Assembly (NCBI RefSeq): GCF_000620845.1
Contig: NZ_JHZT01000004.1
Span: 1-39,645 of the forward strand
Length of the DNA: 39,645 bases
Direction of reading: 5' to 3'
From: Exiguobacterium marinum DSM 16307
Lineage (GTDB): Bacteria > Bacillota > Bacilli > Exiguobacteriales > Exiguobacteriaceae
Shown: one piece after another, positions 15,491 to 23,594 of the stretch
Numbering within the stretch: the stretch's first letter is position 1
Layout: each line of letters starts with the position of its first letter
The notes under the pieces: generated by a model
Database searches by the model: none
Seen by the model: only the letters and a program-made list of their open reading frames with translations
What the model was told of the DNA's origin: nothing
Position numbers and translations under genes: made by a program

Positions 15491-17182
15491 ATGATTAGAT
15501 TTGTATTTATAGATTCAAAAGGTGAGATTGAAAGAAAACAGATTGAAAAAACAATCATAGATTTATTAAATAACCAGCGTATATCATTTCGTGATATTGG
15601 AGACGAAGAGTATTTAGGGTTTAATATTTTTGAGACATCAGATCATGAAATAATAGATGTGTGTAATATCTATATAGAACTAGCTACATTTAATGACACA
15701 AAAGAAATGAATATTCAAATATCTTATGATGAACAGTCGTCAGATAATTTTTCAACTATCTACTCAATAAAAAAAGAGCTAAAACAACTGTTTAGAGGCA
15801 CCTGGAAAGAATGTATATGGTTAGAAGATCGCCAATCGCAACATTTTGCTGAAGAATTATATGCAAAAACTTACAAAGTAGAGAATGACTTAAGGAATTT
15901 TATCAATATTCTAATGACTAGAAAATTGGGAGTGAAATGGTGGGAAAACTATGTTGATAACAAGATTGCAAATACCTCAAATACTCGGCAAGGACCATAT
16001 CGTTTAATTGCACCTTTATATAGAAATGTAGATTCAAATTTATTATCAATTGACACAGATCATCTCAAAGATATTATGGTGTACAAGCAAAAAAAATGGG
16101 TCCCTAGTTACGACTCGAAAATAGAAGAATGGTTAAAATCAAATGATACAAATGATTTGATAAAGCTAAAGAATAAAATTCTAAATGATCAATTCCAAGT
16201 AGAGGTTGATCTTTGGAAAGATATATTCAGTAAATACTTTGAAGAGGATTTTATTTCTCTTTGGGATGAATTAAGTAAAAATAGAAATCATATAGCGCAC
16301 AATAAACTAATTGATTTAGAAGCCTATCATACAATAACAAACAATATTGAAGAGGTTTCAAAACAAATAATTAAAGCTAATAAGCAATTTAATAGAACTG
16401 ATAAATCTTCTGAAGAACAAGAGAAGTTGAGGCAGTTGCAAATGGATTACGAATCTTATGTCGCTGAATTAGAATCTGGGATAAATATACGTGGTACAGA
16501 TGAAATTTCAGCTATATTTGAGGAAGAAATTAATAGTTTGATAGAAGCGGTTCATGATACATTTTATTTCAGATTAGACCTTAAAATTTCTGAGATTTCC
16601 GAATATCAAGGAAGTTATATAAATACTTTCCTGACTATTAATAGTCGGATTTCTGACGAATATTCATTAGTCCTCGCTCCAGATGACTTTAATATTGATG
16701 AATCTAATGGAGGAGAAAGTAATGCTTGTGTAAGATTGTTTATAGAGAATCATGAAGGTGAATTGCAAGAATTGGAGGCTTACACTATATCCTATAGGAA
16801 TGGTTATTATTATTTTAATGAGGAACAAGGTAATTATATGCCGGAGAGTGACAGTGAATTATCTGGTATAGATTTTGATAAAGTGATTGAAAAAATCGAA
16901 GAATTTATCGAGTCTTATTTCCCAAATAAATTAGGTGAACTTTCAGACTGGAAAAGAAGTGAGATGGTTGATGACGGACCAAAAGTTGTAGGTGATTTTG
17001 CATGTGAAGAGTGCGGAGAGCATACGGTTTCTATTTATGAAGAGTTCTTGGAATTTGGAAAATGTGCTACTTGTGGACATGAGCAAGAAATGGATCAGTG
17101 CATTAGATGTGAAACATATACTAATGACTTAAGTGCCATGGGTCTTTGCGAAATTTGTAATGAGAGATTTGAAGCAGAATAA
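15491..17182 (+). CDS. Large HEPN-motif protein with C-terminal zinc ribbons
   Basis: A 563-aa protein of no family I can name. A central helical domain carries RNHIAH with R265-x4-H270, the catalytic signature of HEPN ribonucleases. The flanking sequence (WDELSKNRNHIAHNKL) fits HEPN domains of abortive-infection and ApeA-like proteins. About residues 490-560 hold four Cys pairs (CEEC, CATC, CIRC, CEIC), suggesting two zinc ribbons for nucleic-acid or protein binding. The N-terminal 100 residues are beta-rich. ATG 15491 follows GGGAGG by 9 bp and lies 5 bp after DUF3006. It is strongly AT-rich, unlike the two upstream genes, so probably a separate acquisition. RNA cleavage in phage defence is likely but inferred. 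Confidence 0.7.
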   Translation: MIRFVFIDSKGEIERKQIEKTIIDLLNNQRISFRDIGDEEYLGFNIFETSDHEIIDVCNIYIELATFNDTKEMNIQISYDEQSSDNFSTIYSIKKELKQLFRGTWKECIWLEDRQSQHFAEELYAKTYKVENDLRNFINILMTRKLGVKWWENYVDNKIANTSNTRQGPYRLIAPLYRNVDSNLLSIDTDHLKDIMVYKQKKWVPSYDSKIEEWLKSNDTNDLIKLKNKILNDQFQVEVDLWKDIFSKYFEEDFISLWDELSKNRNHIAHNKLIDLEAYHTITNNIEEVSKQIIKANKQFNRTDKSSEEQEKLRQLQMDYESYVAELESGINIRGTDEISAIFEEEINSLIEAVHDTFYFRLDLKISEISEYQGSYINTFLTINSRISDEYSLVLAPDDFNIDESNGGESNACVRLFIENHEGELQELEAYTISYRNGYYYFNEEQGNYMPESDSELSGIDFDKVIEKIEEFIESYFPNKLGELSDWKRSEMVDDGPKVVGDFACEECGEHTVSIYEEFLEFGKCATCGHEQEMDQCIRCETYTNDLSAMGLCEICNERFEAE

Positions 17183-17212
17183 CATTTAAGCTTAGCCTTA
17201 ATAGAAGTAGAC

Positions 17213-17251
17213 ATTAAACTGAGCCCGACAGAATCGATAGCTCAGTTTAAT
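17213..17251. terminator. Bidirectional terminator between HEPN gene and ArdC gene
   Basis: 12-bp arms ATTAAACTGAGC (17213-17224) and GCTCAGTTTAAT (17240-17251) lie between convergent genes and end the leftward mobilisation operon. Confidence 0.75.
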
Positions 17252-17254
17252 TCA

Positions 17255-18691
17255 TTAAATTAATCGTTCTATATTTAACAATGCAGTTCTTGATGAAAGT
17301 TTTTTTTCTTCTTCGAGCAACACATTATGCCAACTATCTTCAAGATTTTTGAGGGTTGGTTTTTCAACCTTATTGTTCTTTTCTAAATCATGTAAAGGAT
17401 GCACGGTTCTTTCAGGGTCGAAGTGACCACTAATCAAAGGTTGAGTGGGTAGCGCGACAGTGTAGGCAACGAGTGCATCTTCATTGAAGTCATGACTATT
17501 TGCAATACCGAACTGTTGAAACCCAAGTCCCTTACCATGAATATACATAAGCGGCTCATCGACGCGATCCATCATCAGGTTCGTTTCGAGGGTCGCTTTT
17601 GCATTTAGATAGGATTCTACTTCTTCGGGAAACACACTTTGTACGGCGTGAACCCGTTCGTAGAGTGTTAGGTCGGAGTCTTTCCATCCCATACGCCGAT
17701 CTAGTTGCTCGATATATTCAAGTGGAGTCTGTTCCTTTTCTTGCTCCAACGCGCGTACCTTTTCTAAGTGTGACTCGATATGATTAAGAAAGGTTGAGGA
17801 TGTCTGATGGACCTCATGCAACAGTTGTTCCTTGTCGAGGAGCTCTTTATCTTTCGTCCAACCGACCAAGTAAGACAGGGAAAAGTCGTCCGTCGGAAAC
17901 CTGAGCTGATGCGAGACGACATAGGCGACCATCTCGGCTTGGAATTCCTTCTCAGGCGTGGTAAGTGGTTGATCACGTTTGAGGTTCCGCTCTTGGTTGT
18001 GTAGCTCTGCGTGGGCGAGCTCGTGGATCAGGACGCTAATGTCCTCAATCGATTTGTTCCGCGGGTTCAAGGCGATCGCATGCAATTCCGGATAATAACA
18101 ACCCTTCGCCGTCCCGATCTCGTCGAGCGGTTCATCCAATAGCGTCACATTCCGGGCATCCGCGAGCGTCATCAAGGCGTCACGGATGTCTTGTTCGTTC
18201 TCGAGCCCGCCGTCCCGGTGATACCGTTTGAAGATGTCCGAGACCTCAATTCCTTTCTCTCGCGCGTCGGTCTGCGTGTACTCGAACACGTGACCGATTT
18301 TGAAGTACATCATCTTACGTGACGGGATGCGTCCTTGTTTCACGCCGTCTTTGATTGGCTTCGGTGCCTTGCTGAGCGGCACCCACTCATCCTTGTGAAG
18401 GGCGTACGTCACCGGGTTCGGGACGAATACCTTGATGCCACGCTCACCTTTTTGTACCTGTGCGCCTTGTTTCTCCCAGAACAGATAAGAGCCGACCGCG
18501 ACCGCGCCGGGGAACTGGGACTCAATTAAGACCGCGTTCCGCATCGAGTATTGATGGAACTTACCGAGGAACTGTAGATGTTCCCGGATTTTCTCCGGAC
18601 TCTCGAAGTAGCTGTCGATCTGTTTCCCCATCTGCTCGGTCAAGGCTTCAAGCTCGGCCTTCCGTTCTTCGTTCGTCTTCATCTTGGTCAT
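17255..18691 (-). CDS. ArdC/LtrC-like antirestriction protein
   Basis: The N-terminal domain (residues about 10-135) matches the ArdC ssDNA-binding domain, including SMRNAVLIESQFPGA, GSYLFWEKQGAQVQKGERGI and IPSRKMMYFKIGHVFEY. Then comes an ImmA/IrrE-type zinc peptidase domain with intact HELAH at 223-227 and the downstream FQAEMVAYVVSHQL helix. A 200-residue C-terminal extension follows. Proteins of this design (LtrC, ArdC) travel with conjugation genes and can protect incoming DNA from restriction. It is last in the relaxase operon, behind GGAAGGAG. AT-richer codons in the last 60 residues hint at a joined tail. Confidence 0.85.
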   Translation of the reverse strand: MTKMKTNEERKAELEALTEQMGKQIDSYFESPEKIREHLQFLGKFHQYSMRNAVLIESQFPGAVAVGSYLFWEKQGAQVQKGERGIKVFVPNPVTYALHKDEWVPLSKAPKPIKDGVKQGRIPSRKMMYFKIGHVFEYTQTDAREKGIEVSDIFKRYHRDGGLENEQDIRDALMTLADARNVTLLDEPLDEIGTAKGCYYPELHAIALNPRNKSIEDISVLIHELAHAELHNQERNLKRDQPLTTPEKEFQAEMVAYVVSHQLRFPTDDFSLSYLVGWTKDKELLDKEQLLHEVHQTSSTFLNHIESHLEKVRALEQEKEQTPLEYIEQLDRRMGWKDSDLTLYERVHAVQSVFPEEVESYLNAKATLETNLMMDRVDEPLMYIHGKGLGFQQFGIANSHDFNEDALVAYTVALPTQPLISGHFDPERTVHPLHDLEKNNKVEKPTLKNLEDSWHNVLLEEEKKLSSRTALLNIERLI

Positions 18692-18695
18692 CGTG

Positions 18696-18992
18696 TCAGA
18701 CTCCTTCCTTCAACAAGTCGGTGACAGATTCTTCAGTATCCGTAAATTCGTTCAGTTCACGTTCGAATTGTGGCGCCGTTTCCGGGATGTCGAGTAACAG
18801 TCGTGTCCGCTCGAAATTGACGGGAAGCAAGACGATCTCGTCTTGCACGATGTTGGTCAAAAGTTGGTGCTCGGAAACGGACACCGGGATGTCGTACCGC
18901 TTTCCATAGATGAGGACCGTGACGGTATCAAATTGAAGTGTCAACAATTGTCCCATCGTGAAGGGACGTTCAAGTGGTTGCATAAGGTTCAT
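18696..18992 (-). CDS. Hypothetical protein, 98 aa, mobilisation operon
   Basis: I do not recognise it. It has a beta-rich first half (LTLQFDTVTVLIYGKRYDIPVSV) and an acidic helical tail. It overlaps the upstream gene by the ATGA pattern at 18989-18992 and lies just before the ArdC-like gene, so it is translated as part of the relaxase operon. Confidence 0.65.
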   Translation of the reverse strand: MNLMQPLERPFTMGQLLTLQFDTVTVLIYGKRYDIPVSVSEHQLLTNIVQDEIVLLPVNFERTRLLLDIPETAPQFERELNEFTDTEESVTDLLKEGV

Positions 18993-19438
18993 CCTCTCTC
19001 AAAAGTTAATGTGTCCTTCTTCTGTTTTTGGTGCTCGATGCGTTCCTGGACGACACGTTCCGTCGTCGCGAGGAACGTCGGCTTGAATTGGTCCGTCGTC
19101 ATGATGTCCTCGATGCCCTCAGTCTGCATGAGCGCCTGCAGAAGCTCTGTCAGGATCTGTCCTTGACGGTCGGAGCGGTTCGCTGCGAGTCGAATGCGTT
19201 CAAGTTCCGTGGACACTTGCTCGTTTATCAACTTCTCGATATGAAATGCAACCTGAGTGCTGATTGAGCGGGTGAGGAACTGCATGTCCCATTTCTCGTC
19301 GGCCACTTGTCTATGCTCGTCTGCGATATGGTCGATGACCTGGCCGAGATGACCGAAGCGTTTGTCGTCGGCGAACTCCTCCAAATACACGACCGTCTCC
19401 GGTTTCAACCGAAGGCGGATCTGTCTCAACTTTTCCAT
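18989..19438 (-). CDS. RHH-like accessory protein, 149 aa
   Basis: The N-terminal 45 residues (QIRLRLKPETVVYLEEFA, then LGQVIDHIADEH) fit a ribbon-helix-helix; the remainder is helical and probably coiled. It lies 9 bp downstream of the relaxase gene and overlaps the next gene. A relaxosome accessory or regulator of transfer genes is the likely role. No exact family recognised. Confidence 0.6.
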   Translation of the reverse strand: MEKLRQIRLRLKPETVVYLEEFADDKRFGHLGQVIDHIADEHRQVADEKWDMQFLTRSISTQVAFHIEKLINEQVSTELERIRLAANRSDRQGQILTELLQALMQTEGIEDIMTTDQFKPTFLATTERVVQERIEHQKQKKDTLTFERG

Positions 19439-19447
19439 CGTCCTCCC

Positions 19448-20602
19448 TCACTTTCCATATTCGATGTCTTGTTCCAGCTGTTCGAAAGCACGTTGATTCT
19501 TCAAATGTTCGAATTCGTCGTTCATATGCCGCTCGATTCGATAGAGTGATTCGTTGAATATCTTTTGTTGGTTGAATGCACGTCGGACTGGATGTTTGCG
19601 AGCTTCATTTTTCTCAACTGTCGCCTGTTCTTTTGACAAGTCGCGCATCTCGGAGAGGATGGCATTCCCCATCCGGGTGTATAGGTCCTGTCGTTTCGTC
19701 GTCCTATAACGCTCAGCCTTCTCCGTGTCGCCGTAGCTGCGACGATGGAACGACACTTCCTGTTCGAGCCGCTCGTTGAAAGCCTGGAACTCTGATTTGA
19801 AGTGAATATCGATATAGTGATCGGTCAGACGGTCGAGTGATTCCCGGAGCGGCTGCATCCCGTTCATGTTGTAGCGCCACTGTCGTTTGTCTTCCGGCAA
19901 CCGCTCATAGATGTCCTTGAATTGACGGACGAGCTCGGGATGCAGGACACGGTTCGGCAGCGTCGGAATTTTCCGGTTCCGTTTATGGGCGACCAGTTCG
20001 TCTCTTATGAACGCGTTCAGCTTCTCCTGTTCTTTCGTCCGGTCGGCGAGGGAATGGATGACCTTCGACTTCATCAGCTCGATCGATTTTGGTTTTCGTT
20101 TGCCACGCTCGCGCATGTGGCTCGTCTCGACGATGGCGACATGCACGTGGATATTATCGGTGTTGTAATGCACGGCACCGGTCCAGTAGGCGTGGACCAT
20201 CTTTTCTTTTTGGAGCATCGAATCGACCGCGTTCCGCGTCGCCTGGATCAATCGTTTCTCGTCGACGAGGTCGTCGTGGAGCACACCGGTCTCGCGTAGC
20301 CAAGCGTTGTCGAACGAGATGACGTCTTGCCAGAGGATGCTTCCGTTCGCTTGCGCATGCTTGAAGATGTCGCGGACGGCACGGCGCTTCTCGTCGCTCA
20401 ACCGGTCGTCCTCGCGTGTGAACAGACCGCTCGACTTCGTCTCGTCTTCCATATAGTCGTGATACGTCTCGAACTGATCGTGGCTGTCTTTCGCGTCCGG
20501 TCGATTGATGTAATCGAGGTATGTCGTGTAGCGACGCGACTTCTTTTTCGTGCTCGGCACCTTGAACTTCGACTTGATGACGACACCCGGCGTCTCACGC
20601 AT
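19448..20602 (-). CDS. MobP2/MobL-type relaxase
   Basis: The relaxase nicks oriT and leads the DNA strand into the recipient. The metal-binding motif is HYNTDNIHVHVAI, with H145, H152 and H154, as in MobP relaxases. A candidate nucleophile Tyr lies in RRYTTYLDYINR (25-31) near the N-terminus. The C-terminal 150 residues are charged helices. Length 384 aa is normal for the Firmicute MobL group. The start overlaps the upstream RHH gene by 8 bp, and the putative oriT lies just beyond that gene. Confidence 0.88.
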   Translation of the reverse strand: MRETPGVVIKSKFKVPSTKKKSRRYTTYLDYINRPDAKDSHDQFETYHDYMEDETKSSGLFTREDDRLSDEKRRAVRDIFKHAQANGSILWQDVISFDNAWLRETGVLHDDLVDEKRLIQATRNAVDSMLQKEKMVHAYWTGAVHYNTDNIHVHVAIVETSHMRERGKRKPKSIELMKSKVIHSLADRTKEQEKLNAFIRDELVAHKRNRKIPTLPNRVLHPELVRQFKDIYERLPEDKRQWRYNMNGMQPLRESLDRLTDHYIDIHFKSEFQAFNERLEQEVSFHRRSYGDTEKAERYRTTKRQDLYTRMGNAILSEMRDLSKEQATVEKNEARKHPVRRAFNQQKIFNESLYRIERHMNDEFEHLKNQRAFEQLEQDIEYGK

Positions 20603-20846
20603 CCTGCATCACCTCGTTTAACAAACGGGTCACTGCGGCGAGTTCGTCCGTGCTCCGTTTCAGGTATAGCGTGTTCGCCTCGAGCTGTCGTTCGAGCCGC
20701 TCGACCTGCGTCGATTGGATTCCGTTCGCGCACCAGGACGCGAGCAGTTCTTTCAAATATTGTTGCCGGGAGCAGTTGTGTTCCTTCGCCCATTCATCGA
20801 TCTGCTTCACGATGACGGGGTCGATGTCGCGGAGTAAAAGGTCCAT
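20595..20846 (-). CDS. RHH relaxosome accessory protein (MobC-like role)
   Basis: An 83-aa protein starting at ATG 20846, with AAAGGTGG 8 bp upstream. MDLLLRDIDPVIVKQIDEWAKEHNCSRQ-type sequence gives a strand and first helix of a ribbon-helix-helix, and YLKELLASW the second; a coiled coil follows. The open frame continues upstream to 21038, but that part covers the palindromes of the putative oriT and has no protein-like character. It overlaps the relaxase gene by 8 bp. Confidence 0.75.
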   Translation of the reverse strand: MDLLLRDIDPVIVKQIDEWAKEHNCSRQQYLKELLASWCANGIQSTQVERLERQLEANTLYLKRSTDELAAVTRLLNEVMQDA

Positions 20847-20849
20847 CTG

Positions 20850-21038
20850 CCTGACCACCTTTCTAGAGGCTGTATATTGCTGAGATCCTAAAAGTTCGTT
20901 CAAAGAGCATAAGGGGAAACTGCTATCACTTGTCGTGATAGCCCAGGCAGAGCCTGGGGTTTCCGTGATATCACCAAAAGTCCGAAAACGGCACGAAATG
21001 TACCGGTGAAACCAGCGATTTGGCACGAAATGTGCCAC
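20850..21038. other. oriT: Putative origin of transfer (oriT)
   Basis: The 190-bp gap between the transfer operon and the relaxosome genes is packed with symmetry. There are hairpins CTATCAC/GTGATAG (20923-20941) and CCCAGGC/GCCTGGG (20942-20958), and an outer stem GGAAAC/GTTTCC (20915-20920, 20959-20964) encloses both. The palindrome GTGATATCAC is at 20965-20974. A direct repeat GGCACGAAATGT occurs at 20990-21001 and 21022-21033, the second copy inside TGGCAC/GTGCCA. Position and structure fit oriT; the nick site cannot be placed. Confidence 0.65.
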
Positions 21039-21878
21039 TTAAATCGACAGTTCCCGGAGCCGGACGCGCAATTTGTCGTGCTTTTCTTCGAGCGCTACGA
21101 CCGACTGTTCGAGCTTCTCGAGTTCAAGTGTTAGCTCGTCACGCTTCCGGCCGATGTCAAAAATCTCGTTCTCCTGTTCGACCTGTTCGTCGAGCGAGAG
21201 GTAGGGAAGTTCTTCTTCGAGTTCCTCTTTGTCACGGTCGATCCGTGTGATCTGTTGCCGCTGCGCTTCGACTGACTGCTGCGCTTTTTCTAACTGGCGT
21301 TCGGTCTCCGTGAGCTCATCCTCGACGAATAGTCTCGTGAAAGTTGTCTCGTCAGATGAGGTGTGGTTCGCCTGTTCGATGGTCCGACGGTCGGCATAGA
21401 GGGACGTCAAAAGACTGTTCTCTCGTTCCTTGGGTGTGAGTGCATCGATTGATTGTGACTCATCCAATCCGTAGATTCGGACGGCAAGTTGGTCAAAGTC
21501 GTTCGGCACGTCTTTCAATTCGAGCACGTACTGGTCGCTCCGGTCGTGGAGCAACACAACTTCCTTCTCGGAATCCGGACGTGCCTTATAGACGTAACGG
21601 AAGAGATGATCGTTCGTGTTACCTGGTGTCTCATCGAGTGTAAGTCGGATGCGCATCGTCCGCATTTCCGTGTCATAACTCCAGGCATGGAGCGTCACAG
21701 TCTCCCCGTTCGAGAGCCGGATTGTCTCGTTGATCGGCGTCTGATTGACCGGTGCCTCTTCAGCAAAGAAGAACGACGAGGTGCCGAAGAAGAGAAAGCC
21801 GATGACGAAGAATATGCCGAGTCCGAGGTAGAACCGGGAGACGTTCTGGGTGAGGCGTCGTCGCGTTTGCCGTCGCAT
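21039..21878 (-). CDS. Membrane-anchored coiled-coil protein of the transfer operon
   Basis: 279 aa. A basic N-terminus and one membrane helix (residues about 17-40) are followed by a beta-rich extracellular part (to 165). A long charged coiled coil fills about residues 195-279 (ETERQLEKAQQSVEAQRQQ and on). No family recognised. As last gene of the T4SS operon, abutting the next gene with no gap, it may be a scaffold or cell-contact protein; that is inference. Confidence 0.65.
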   Translation of the reverse strand: MRRQTRRRLTQNVSRFYLGLGIFFVIGFLFFGTSSFFFAEEAPVNQTPINETIRLSNGETVTLHAWSYDTEMRTMRIRLTLDETPGNTNDHLFRYVYKARPDSEKEVVLLHDRSDQYVLELKDVPNDFDQLAVRIYGLDESQSIDALTPKERENSLLTSLYADRRTIEQANHTSSDETTFTRLFVEDELTETERQLEKAQQSVEAQRQQITRIDRDKEELEEELPYLSLDEQVEQENEIFDIGRKRDELTLELEKLEQSVVALEEKHDKLRVRLRELSI

Positions 21879-22457
21879 CTAGATCCCTCCTTCCGCTGTC
21901 AGGTCGTCCATCTCGGTGACGATCAAATGTCCGTCGATGGACTCGAACGTCAATGCCAACAGTTCTTGCGTCGTCTCTTCATAACCCGTCTCGGTGATCA
22001 ACAGATCTTGTTCGAACCGGACGAGACAATCTTCTCCGGAGGCAGAAGGGAACACCTCGATGTCGCGGACGTTCGTCTCGAACGTGCCGACGTCACTGCC
22101 GTCCGCACCGAAGAGCGTGGCCGCAAGTTCCTCTGACATGACATCTTTCGCTTGTCGTTTCTGGGTCGTGTAACTGTCTTTCGTGATGGTGAAGGCATAC
22201 TCGACGAAGCGTGTCGCGCGTGTCACCAGCTCTTCCATTCGTTCCATCTCCGTCGAAGCGACGACTGGTGCAGTGTCTGACGGCGTATCCTCGGAGGTTT
22301 CCGATTCAGAGGGAGTGACGCTCTCATGTTTCGTCTCACTAGGGTCTGAAATACTCGTGACAGCCGTCACTTGTTGATAGAAAAAGGCGTTCGCCGCGAG
22401 TGAAATCAGAAGCAGTACCCCGAACAGATACGCGAGGTGACGTGCGGTGAAGTTCAT
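21879..22457 (-). CDS. Bitopic transfer protein, VirB8/TcpC-like candidate
   Basis: ATG 22457 follows AGGAGGAGG closely. One membrane helix (residues about 8-28) and a Ser/Thr/Glu-rich linker precede a 120-residue C-terminal domain. That domain begins with helices (ELVTRATRFVEYAFTI) and continues with strands (CLVRFEQDLLITE, LLALTFESIDGHLIVTEM). This layout fits the NTF2-like fold of VirB8/TcpC assembly proteins, but no diagnostic motif is visible. Confidence 0.6.
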   Translation of the reverse strand: MNFTARHLAYLFGVLLLISLAANAFFYQQVTAVTSISDPSETKHESVTPSESETSEDTPSDTAPVVASTEMERMEELVTRATRFVEYAFTITKDSYTTQKRQAKDVMSEELAATLFGADGSDVGTFETNVRDIEVFPSASGEDCLVRFEQDLLITETGYEETTQELLALTFESIDGHLIVTEMDDLTAEGGI

Positions 22458-22487
22458 TCCTCCTCCTCCTTTCCATACATCCATGAC

Positions 22488-23594
22488 TCAAAATCCGAAG
22501 ACCGGTGCGGGGTCGATATGTCCGGACCATTCGCTCGTCTTGATTTCGAAATGCAAGTGGTTCCCGCTCGATCGGCCGGTCGTGCCGCAGTACCCGAGCG
22601 CTTGCCCAGCGTTGATCGGTTGCCCGGTCTGGACGCCGAGACGACTCAGGTGCGCGTACGCCGTGATGTAGTTGTCGTGCCGGACCTGGACGAGATTGCC
22701 GTACGGTCCACGGTCCCCACTATAGATGACGGTGCCACTCTTGACCGCGTGGATCGTGTCGGACGGGGTGCAACTGAAGTCGATCCCGGTGTGGTTGTCC
22801 CGTTGTCCGAAGACGACGCGCCATCCGAAACGCGATGTCACGTTGAGCGGGATGGCGAGCGGGGAACGTAACCCCGACAACAGTTCTTTCGTGATGACCC
22901 CGTCGGCGACGGCGACCGGCGCAAGATATTTCAGCACCGCGTCGACGTATTCGATGTCCCCATAACAGGCACCATGCTGGACCGCGCTCGGGCGATGACA
23001 ACGATAAATGCCGGTGTGTTTCACACGTTGGTACATCATCTGCGAGAACGAGATGGCGAGTTCTTTCGAGTAGCGTCCGCCGTTCTTCTGGACGTAATCG
23101 ATGAAGCCGCCGCCGAAGTTGTAGCTCTGTAGCGTGAGCTGCACGTCGCGGTTCGCCCGTTCGAATACGGAGGCGAAATGTTCGACGCCGTAGCCGATGC
23201 TCTCCTCGGGGGAGGTGATGCACCCGATCCGTCCACACTTCGATTCGCTCGCCTGCATCGGGTCGTTCCCGCGTCCGCCACTCTCCTGCATCATGAGCGC
23301 GAGTACGAGGTTCGTCTGTTCGGCCAGTCCGTGCTTCGACAGTTCCGATTCGACCAAGGCTCGATATTGGAGCACCTGGTCGCTCACTTGAAGACCGCCC
23401 GCCGTGTCGAACGTGACGTCGGTCGGTAGTTCGTTCTGGACACCCGTGAGCGTGTCGAGGATGCCGACGACGAGGATGACAAGGAACAAGACGAGTGCCG
23501 CGATGCCGAGCAGGATGAGTCGCCACTTGAGCGTCGCGAGCTGCCATTTCGCTGTGATGGCAAAGTGAGCGGTCCGTTTCGCGGCCGCCCACAT
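22488..23594 (-). CDS. Bifunctional wall hydrolase: lytic transglycosylase + M23 peptidase
   Basis: VirB1/TrsG-type enzyme that opens peptidoglycan for the transfer channel. One membrane helix (28-47) anchors it. The lysozyme-like domain (75-225) has its catalytic Glu in LALMMQESGGRGNDPMQ. The C-terminal M23 domain (250-368) has NHTGIDF and GNHLHFE as zinc ligands. Domain order is membrane helix, SLT, M23. It overlaps the VirB4 stop by one base, so it is co-translated. Confidence 0.9.
   Translation of the reverse strand: MWAAAKRTAHFAITAKWQLATLKWRLILLGIAALVLFLVILVVGILDTLTGVQNELPTDVTFDTAGGLQVSDQVLQYRALVESELSKHGLAEQTNLVLALMMQESGGRGNDPMQASESKCGRIGCITSPEESIGYGVEHFASVFERANRDVQLTLQSYNFGGGFIDYVQKNGGRYSKELAISFSQMMYQRVKHTGIYRCHRPSAVQHGACYGDIEYVDAVLKYLAPVAVADGVITKELLSGLRSPLAIPLNVTSRFGWRVVFGQRDNHTGIDFSCTPSDTIHAVKSGTVIYSGDRGPYGNLVQVRHDNYITAYAHLSRLGVQTGQPINAGQALGYCGTTGRSSGNHLHFEIKTSEWSGHIDPAPVFGF

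Noticed and set aside
20847-21038. N-terminal extension of the RHH accessory protein
   Set aside because: It covers dense palindromes and direct repeats, has no ribosome-binding site, and a well-placed ATG exists at 20846.
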